Shown piece by piece: positions 44,730 through 49,588 of a DNA stretch of 49,588 nucleotides; within the stretch, counting starts at the first letter, position 1, and each line of letters begins with the position of its first letter. The notes beneath the pieces are model-generated. The model saw only the letters and a program-made list of their open reading frames with translations. It had not been told where the DNA came from and ran no database searches. The position numbers and the translations under genes are program-made. Origin of the DNA: Bacteroidales bacterium (GTDB lineage Bacteria; Bacteroidota; Bacteroidia; Bacteroidales; UBA4181); the NCBI GenBank assembly GCA_017523725.1, contig JAFWVY010000061.1:1-49588 (forward strand), written 5' to 3'.

Positions 44730-47642
44730 ATGATATATTTCCGTTGCCACGGAGCAAAATGCGCCCCGGCTTTCCAGCGGTGGGACGCCGGCCGCCGGAG
44801 CATTCTTCTGCGGGCCGCTGTCATGGCGGTCTGCTGGCTTGCCCTGACGCCCCTGTATGCCCAGTTCTATCCGTCCGATGCCGAACCGGCCAGCACCCGC
44901 TGGGAATACATTTCCACGCCGCAGGCCGACCTGATCTTCCGACAGGGCCGCGACCGCGAGGCGCAGTACATGGCCCGCACCCTGATGCGCATCGATACGG
45001 CCGTGCGGAAATCGCTGCTGCAGCCCCTGCGCCGCATCCCCATCGTGATGCACAGCCAGTCGATGACCTCGAACGGGTTCGTTGTCTGGACCCCGCGGCG
45101 CATGGAACTCTATACGACGCCCTCCCCCACCCAGTACGCCCAGAACTGGCTGGGCAACCTGGCCGTGCACGAATACCGGCACGTGGCGCAGATCAGCAGG
45201 CTGCACGATGCACTGCCCCGGACGCTCAAATGGATGTTCGGAGAACAGCCCACCGGTCTTTGCTCCGCCTTTGTACCGTACTGGTACCTCGAAGGCGACG
45301 CCGTGGTCACCGAAACGGCTTTGACCGATGCCGGCCGCGGACGCACGGCCGGTTTTTCGCAACTCTACCGGGCACAACTGCTCGACGGACGGCGGTTTAC
45401 CTATGAAAAATCCTATCTGGGTTCCTACAAGGACGCCATTTCTTCGTACTATGTGCTGGGATACCACCTGGTCAGCCACCTGCGCGAAGAAACAGACAAC
45501 GACATCTTTGGCCGACAGCTCTACGAGCTCGGCCGCAAGCCCTACCGGATGGGCCTGGCGTGGAAACAGACCACCGGCAAGCGCATACGCACCTGGTACG
45601 AAGAGGCGACCGACAGCCTGCTCCATGTCTGGCAGAGGCAGGACCTGGCCGTACGGCCGACACGTTTCACACCGTTCACACAACCGCAGAAAACCTATAC
45701 CGAATACACCGCGCCGCAGGTGCTGCCCGACCTGAGCGTGGTGGCTGTCAAGCGGGCCAGGGACCAGGTCGGCCTCATCGTGCAGATCCAGCCGGACGGC
45801 AGCGAGAAAGTGCTGGCACGGCCGGGCGAGATGACCCACGACCACATCCATTACAGCGCAGGTAAAGTCATCTGGAACGAAACGGTGAGCGACCTGCGGT
45901 GGCGCAACATCAGCACCAGCCGTCTCCGGCTGTATGACCTGGAGACACATCAGACCCGGACCGTAGTCCGCGGCACACAGCTGGTTTCGCCGGTGCTTTC
46001 GCCCGATGCCGGACAGGTCGCCGCTGTCTCGATGGACGAGGGATACCGGGCCGTGCTGACAGTGCTGCAGACTGCATCAGGGGCCGAGATATTCCGGGCC
46101 GTGCATCCCTCGGCGTTCCAGTTGCAATCGCCGGCATGGAGCAAAGATGGCAGAAGCATCTATGTCATAGCCCTCTACGAAAACAGAAAGCGTATCGAGC
46201 AATATCTGCCAGACACCGGGACATGGCGTCCTCTCACCGGCATGAGCACCGAGGATTTCCAGCATCTGCGGGACGGTGGCGACTGTCTGCTGTTCGACAG
46301 TCCGCGGTCGGGCATCACGAACATCTATGCGCTCGACTACAGCGACGGTACCGTCCAAAGCCTGACATCGGCCCGCTTCGGCGCCATGCAGGCCGACCGC
46401 ATCGACACCACCCATCTGGTCTATGCCGATTTCTCGGCCGACGGCTATGCCATCGTCTCCGCCCGGTGGCGTCCGCAACCGGCCCTCGCTGCCGGCGGTC
46501 CGGCCATCTACGCAGCTGCCGTACAGGCTGAACATTTCAACATGGCCGACAACAGACCGGTGGCCGACACGGCGGATTTCCCCGTACGTCGTTACCGCAA
46601 AGCCGCCCATTTGCTGAATGTCCACAGCTGGGCTCCCTTCTATGTCGATTACCGCGATGCCACGACCGATCTGTCGGGCGGCATCGGCGTCAGTGCCGTT
46701 TCGCAGGATCTGCTCGGGCAGATGATCGCCTACGGCGGCTACGAGCACGAGAACAGCCGGAACATCGTCCGGGCCGGTTTCAATTACTACGGCCTGTATC
46801 CCGTCATCGAGGCCTCGGTCGGTTACGGAAAGCAGCTGCGCGTGTACGAGACGGTTTTCTTCAAGGCAGCCGAACCGCCGACCGATGCCGCATGGGATTT
46901 CAACCTGCGCACCTACACACCGCTGGTCTTTTCGCGCAATGCCATGACGACCACCCTGACCCCCCTGGTCCAGTTCAAATACAACGACGGATATTATTAC
47001 AATTTCGAGGACCATGAGTTCCAGCGCGGTGCATGGGAATTCGCCTACAGCCTGCGTTTCTCGTCGGTGCGGCGCACCACCGATGCGGAACTTTCGCCCC
47101 GGCTGGGGTACGCCCTGTCCGGCCAGTTCACCCACTCCCCCACCGAAAAAGACCATTTCAGCCGCATCGGCTATGCCAGAATGCAAGTCTTCCTGCCAGG
47201 CCTCGGCCGTACGCACCGCGTCATCCTGGAAGGAGGCTTCCAGCGGCAGCATGTCAAGAAGTTTGTCTATAGCACCGGGCTGGATTTCCCGCGCGGATAC
47301 GATGACAACATGGCATCGCTCCGCATGAGCGAGTTCCGGCTGGACTACCTGATGCCGCTGCTGCACCCGGACCTCAGCCTGGGCCGGCCGCTGTACCTTA
47401 AACGCGTCTATGCCGACCTGTTCTTCGACTACGCCCGCAACACCACAATGAAATACCGGTATGACATCTGGGGCCTGATGCTGGTGCATGTGCCGGAGAC
47501 ACTGCGGAGCTACGGTGCCGACCTCTATTTCGACTGCAACTTCTTCAGGTTCTATACCCCGGCCACAGTGGGGCTGCGGCTGGCCTACCTGCCCGACCCC
47601 GGCCAGTGGAAGACCGACGTCCTCATGAAGATTGCGTTCTGA
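44730..47642 (+). CDS. Predicted outer-membrane protein: zinc-peptidase-like domain, beta-propeller and beta-barrel
   Basis: 970 residues. A signal peptide occupies about 28-45 (AAVMAVCWLALTPLYAQ). Residues 50-290 look like a gluzincin metallopeptidase: HEYRH at 147-151 (HExxH) and, 37 residues on, WYLEGDAVVTE with the likely third ligand Glu 188. Residues about 300-620 resemble a TolB-type beta-propeller (SPVLSPDAGQVAAVSMDEG, SPAWSKDGRSIYVIALYEN, LLFDSPRSGITNIYALD). The remainder (from about 640) shows alternating beta strands typical of an outer-membrane barrel (IAYGGYEHENSRNIVRAGF, YALSGQFTHSPTEKDHF) and ends in KIAF, the aromatic C-terminus recognised by the BAM machinery. The order fits a surface or periplasmic peptidase tethered by its own barrel. 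I know no named family for the whole; substrate unknown. Confidence 0.8.
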   Translation: MIYFRCHGAKCAPAFQRWDAGRRSILLRAAVMAVCWLALTPLYAQFYPSDAEPASTRWEYISTPQADLIFRQGRDREAQYMARTLMRIDTAVRKSLLQPLRRIPIVMHSQSMTSNGFVVWTPRRMELYTTPSPTQYAQNWLGNLAVHEYRHVAQISRLHDALPRTLKWMFGEQPTGLCSAFVPYWYLEGDAVVTETALTDAGRGRTAGFSQLYRAQLLDGRRFTYEKSYLGSYKDAISSYYVLGYHLVSHLREETDNDIFGRQLYELGRKPYRMGLAWKQTTGKRIRTWYEEATDSLLHVWQRQDLAVRPTRFTPFTQPQKTYTEYTAPQVLPDLSVVAVKRARDQVGLIVQIQPDGSEKVLARPGEMTHDHIHYSAGKVIWNETVSDLRWRNISTSRLRLYDLETHQTRTVVRGTQLVSPVLSPDAGQVAAVSMDEGYRAVLTVLQTASGAEIFRAVHPSAFQLQSPAWSKDGRSIYVIALYENRKRIEQYLPDTGTWRPLTGMSTEDFQHLRDGGDCLLFDSPRSGITNIYALDYSDGTVQSLTSARFGAMQADRIDTTHLVYADFSADGYAIVSARWRPQPALAAGGPAIYAAAVQAEHFNMADNRPVADTADFPVRRYRKAAHLLNVHSWAPFYVDYRDATTDLSGGIGVSAVSQDLLGQMIAYGGYEHENSRNIVRAGFNYYGLYPVIEASVGYGKQLRVYETVFFKAAEPPTDAAWDFNLRTYTPLVFSRNAMTTTLTPLVQFKYNDGYYYNFEDHEFQRGAWEFAYSLRFSSVRRTTDAELSPRLGYALSGQFTHSPTEKDHFSRIGYARMQVFLPGLGRTHRVILEGGFQRQHVKKFVYSTGLDFPRGYDDNMASLRMSEFRLDYLMPLLHPDLSLGRPLYLKRVYADLFFDYARNTTMKYRYDIWGLMLVHVPETLRSYGADLYFDCNFFRFYTPATVGLRLAYLPDPGQWKTDVLMKIAF

Positions 47643-47699
47643 TGCCCTCCGGCACGGCCGGCCGCACAGCCCGGCTGACCGCCGAAGCAACATTTTGAT

Positions 47700-47707
47700 T
47701 ATCTTCG
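47700..47707 (+). promoter_or_regulatory. Possible -7 box before the YihY-like gene
   Basis: TATCTTCG differs from TAnnTTTG at one base and lies just 4 bases before the ATG at 47712, so a transcript from here would be nearly leaderless. Low confidence. Confidence 0.25.
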
Positions 47708-47711
47708 TGCC

Positions 47712-48668
47712 ATGAATTTGCACACACAGCCGACGAGTGGCTGGACAGAGCGGCTCCAGAACCGTCTCATGGTCCAGCATGTCAAAGTGCGCCGGGTGCT
47801 CCGTCTGTTCGTGATGCCCGGCTCCGGCGGCGTGCCGTTCTACGACGTGCTCGTGATGTTCTTCAAGAGCTGTTTCAAGGGCCGGCTTGTCGACCGTGCG
47901 GCGGCCGTAGCATTCAACTTCTTCCTGGCGCTTTTCCCGATGGTGCTGTTCGCCTTTACGCTGATTCCCTACCTGCCGGTGGACAATTTCCAGGCGAGGC
48001 TGTTCGAGGAACTTAACAACATTCTGCCGCCCGGCACTTTCGACTGGGTTTACCACACCATCGACGACATCATGCAACAACCGCACGGCGGCCTTATGTC
48101 GGTGAGTATCCTGCTCTCGTTCATCTTCGGCTCGAGCGGCGTGTCGGCCATCTTCGACGGATTCAAGAATGTGTTCCTCGACATCGATTCTTATTCGTGG
48201 CTGAAGCAGCGGATAAACGCTGTCTTCATGCTGATTATCATCGGAGCCTGCATTTTCGTCGCCATTCTGCTCATTTCGTTCGGCGGCATGGGGCTGACGG
48301 CCCTGATGCGGCATTTCGAGGTCGAGCGGAGTCTCGTGTTCCACGTATTTAACTTTTTCCGCTGGTTCATCGCCGTCGTTTTCATCATGTTCAGTATCTC
48401 GCTGCTTTACTTCTTCGGCAATGCGGAGCAGAAAAAATACCGGTTCTTCTCGCCGGGCTCCTGCCTGGCTACCGGCCTTTTCATTGTCGCAACGGTGGGG
48501 TTCAACATCTACATCGCCAATTTCTCGCACTACAACGCCCTGTACGGTTCCATCGGCGCCATGATCATTCTGATGCTGTGGCTCTGGATCATATCGATTA
48601 TCATACTGTGCGGAAACGACTTGAATGCATCTATTCTGAGATTGTCCAACGCTGGCAGAAAATCCTGA
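47712..48668 (+). CDS. YihY/virulence factor BrkB family membrane protein
   Basis: 318-residue inner-membrane protein with about six hydrophobic helices: AAAVAFNFFLALFPMVLFAFTLIPYL, SVSILLSFIFGSSGVSAIF, AVFMLIIIGACIFVAILLI, FRWFIAVVFIMFSISLLYFFG, CLATGLFIVATVGFNIYIANF and IGAMIILMLWLWIISIIILCGNDLNA. The motif DRAAAVAFNFFLALFP and the terminal WLWIISIIILCGNDLNA are characteristic. The family (once misnamed ribonuclease BN) has no settled function; transport or export of small molecules has been suggested. Its N-terminal 45 residues are cytoplasmic. The next gene begins five bases after its stop, which implies co-transcription with the LolA-like carrier. Confidence 0.92.
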   Translation: MNLHTQPTSGWTERLQNRLMVQHVKVRRVLRLFVMPGSGGVPFYDVLVMFFKSCFKGRLVDRAAAVAFNFFLALFPMVLFAFTLIPYLPVDNFQARLFEELNNILPPGTFDWVYHTIDDIMQQPHGGLMSVSILLSFIFGSSGVSAIFDGFKNVFLDIDSYSWLKQRINAVFMLIIIGACIFVAILLISFGGMGLTALMRHFEVERSLVFHVFNFFRWFIAVVFIMFSISLLYFFGNAEQKKYRFFSPGSCLATGLFIVATVGFNIYIANFSHYNALYGSIGAMIILMLWLWIISIIILCGNDLNASILRLSNAGRKS

Positions 48669-48672
48669 CACC

Positions 48673-49332
48673 ATGATGAAACGTCCGATTCTCCTCCTCC
48701 TCGCCTGCCTGGCCGTACTTCCGGCACTGGCCGGTCCGAAAAAACTGGATGACATGACCGCCCGGCTGCGGCAGTTCCATTGCATCTCGATGCGGTTCTC
48801 CTACACGGCGCTGCAGGAGATGTCCGCGACCATGCCCGACACTGCCCGCTGGCAGGACGCCGTGCGCGGCCGCCTGCTGGTCATGGACGGCCGTTTCAAG
48901 CTTTATCTGCCGCAGATGGAGATTCTTTCGGACGGTCATAAAACCTACCAGTATCTGCCCGGTGTCAAGGAAATCAATGTCATGCCGGTCGACACGACGG
49001 CACAGACCGACATCACGGCCCGGCCGGACCTGCTGCTGACACGGCCCGGAGCATTCTTCGACGCCGTCGAGCTGACCGCAGGCACGGACGGGCGCACCGC
49101 CTTCCTGCTGACGCCCCGTAACCGGGAGAGCAGTCTCTATCAATCGCTGATTCTCTGGATGGATGGCAAGACCGGTCTGCCGGCTGCGCTGTGTGCCGCC
49201 ACTTCCGACGGCCAGGTTGTCGCCATGGGATTCAGCCGCATCGAAGACGACCGCTCGGCCGATGCCACCTCCTTCACTTTCCGTCGGGCGGACTATCCCG
49301 CCGATGCGGAAATCATCGACATGACGTTCTGA
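48673..49332 (+). CDS. LolA-like outer-membrane lipoprotein carrier protein
   Basis: 219 residues with a signal peptide (MMKRPILLLLACLAVLPALAG). The rest has the LolA/LolB pattern: an N-terminal helix (KKLDDMTARLRQFHCISMRFSYTA), then antiparallel strands such as GRLLVMDGRFKLYLPQMEILSDGHKTYQYLP, SLILWMDGKTGLPAAL and the FSRI/FTFRR strands at the end. LolA carries lipoproteins across the periplasm; Bacteroidetes have several distant relatives, so this may be a specialised version. Whether it is the housekeeping LolA is uncertain. It follows the YihY-type gene directly. The central stretch VDTTAQTDITARPDLL is unusually long for a connecting loop. Confidence 0.8.
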   Translation: MMKRPILLLLACLAVLPALAGPKKLDDMTARLRQFHCISMRFSYTALQEMSATMPDTARWQDAVRGRLLVMDGRFKLYLPQMEILSDGHKTYQYLPGVKEINVMPVDTTAQTDITARPDLLLTRPGAFFDAVELTAGTDGRTAFLLTPRNRESSLYQSLILWMDGKTGLPAALCAATSDGQVVAMGFSRIEDDRSADATSFTFRRADYPADAEIIDMTF

Positions 49333-49346
49333 AACCTAATAAACAG

Positions 49347-49436
49347 GCAGGTTACCCCAAAAAACCGTGGCCGCCCACGGCCGACAGATGAACAGTCTTG
49401 GCAGTTTGCCCCGGCGAACCGTGGCCGCCCGCGGCC
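49347..49436. repeat. Two GC-rich hairpin repeats
   Basis: CCGTGGCCGCCCACGG at 49365-49380 and CCGTGGCCGCCCGCGG at 49419-49434 are near-identical, 54 bases apart, and each folds into a 6-bp stem with a CCGC loop (the second uses one G-U pair). About 15 bases before each are also similar (GGCAGGTTACCCC / GGCAGTTTGCCCC). Together with the following IS end they look like an intergenic repeat region; they could also end transcription of the LolA-like gene, but no U run follows. Confidence 0.75.
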
Positions 49437-49443
49437 TATGAAG

Positions 49444-49588
49444 TGACCCCCAAAAGTTGGACAAAACTTTGAGGGGTTATTTATGAAACATTCTTTAGAG
49501 AAAAGATTGGAAGTTGTTCAAAGGTATTTGAACGGCGAGGGAGCAACTTTCCTTGAAAAACAGTCCGGAATAGATCATTGTGAGATTG
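49444..49588 (+). mobile_element. Left end of an IS3-like insertion sequence (truncated by the window)
   Basis: The sequence changes abruptly to AT-rich DNA at about 49444. It opens with TGACCCCCAAAAGTTGGAC (49444-49462), which resembles the terminal inverted repeat of IS3-family (IS150-like) elements, followed 20 bases later by a transposase start. No target duplication can be tested because the right end lies outside the window. Confidence 0.75.
49483..49588 (+). CDS. IS3-family transposase OrfA (helix-turn-helix), N-terminal part
   Basis: 35 codons from ATG 49483 read MKHSLEKRLEVVQRYLNGEG and continue to the window edge (ATFLEKQSGIDHCEI). This is the helix-turn-helix start typical of OrfA in IS3-family (IS150 group) elements, which recognises the inverted repeat. 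Codon use is AT-rich (AAA, TTA, GTT) unlike neighbouring genes, which fits recent acquisition. The gene is cut by the window end. Confidence 0.8.
   Translation, partial: MKHSLEKRLEVVQRYLNGEGATFLEKQSGIDHCEI

Noticed and set aside
46077..48785. 902-codon frame antisense to the barrel protein and YihY gene
   Set aside because: Same artefact: composition is His/Asp/Gln-rich with no motif, and the plus-strand genes are clear.

Overview
The window is a GC-rich chromosomal piece from a Bacteroidota bacterium, most likely a high-GC Bacteroidales. The signs are ten -7 boxes of the Bacteroidetes type (TAnnTTTG) close upstream of genes, little Shine-Dalgarno signal, lipoprotein-rich polysaccharide degradation genes, a two-subunit ParE/ParC pair in one operon, and an IS3-like element whose lower GC stands out at the right edge. 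Genus cannot be fixed from the sequence alone.

Layout. 1-338 is a GC-rich block of direct repeats without a credible gene. 345-5935 (minus strand) is an aromatic amino acid operon read leader - DAHP synthase - tyrA - aroB - aroA - pheA, preceded by a Tyr/Phe-rich leader peptide and an attenuator hairpin. 6033-9747 (minus) is a purine operon purC-purF-guaA, in which purC carries an in-frame TAG. 9978-11501 is rmuC, followed by a small secreted repeat protein (11647-11997), a very large alpha-2-macroglobulin-like protein lacking the thioester cysteine (12149-18262) and a lipoprotein-form PNPOx-fold protein (18300-18818).

The plus strand from 18989 carries a GH51 arabinofuranosidase lipoprotein, an aminotransferase with an MFS transporter, then parE-parC-aroK-MBL hydrolase-gcvP. 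ParC has a long acidic tail with a histone-H1-like lysine patch. 33180-43776 (minus) is a pectin side-chain locus: a GH2 glycosidase, two paralogous PL4 rhamnogalacturonan lyases around a rhamnogalacturonan acetylesterase, and a two-module esterase. No SusC/SusD pair is present, and between the GH2 gene and the lyase operon lies the last part of a sensor kinase, apparently the relic of a lost regulator. The right part (plus) has a CBM9-like protein, a predicted outer-membrane protein combining a zinc-metallopeptidase-like HEYRH domain, a beta-propeller and a beta-barrel, a YihY-type membrane protein, a LolA-like carrier, a pair of GC-rich hairpin repeats, and the left end of an IS3-like element.

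How it fits together. The aromatic operon makes chorismate, prephenate, Phe and Tyr; aroK and the aminotransferase elsewhere in the window supply further steps. Control appears layered: a regulatory domain on DAHP synthase, an ACT domain on PheA, and transcription attenuation by Tyr/Phe supply. The glycoside hydrolases, lyases and esterases would act together on rhamnogalacturonan-I backbone, its acetyl groups and its galactan/arabinan branches. The strongest items for follow-up are the Tyr/Phe leader, the amber codons in purC and after rmuC, the repeat protein, and the metallopeptidase-barrel protein.
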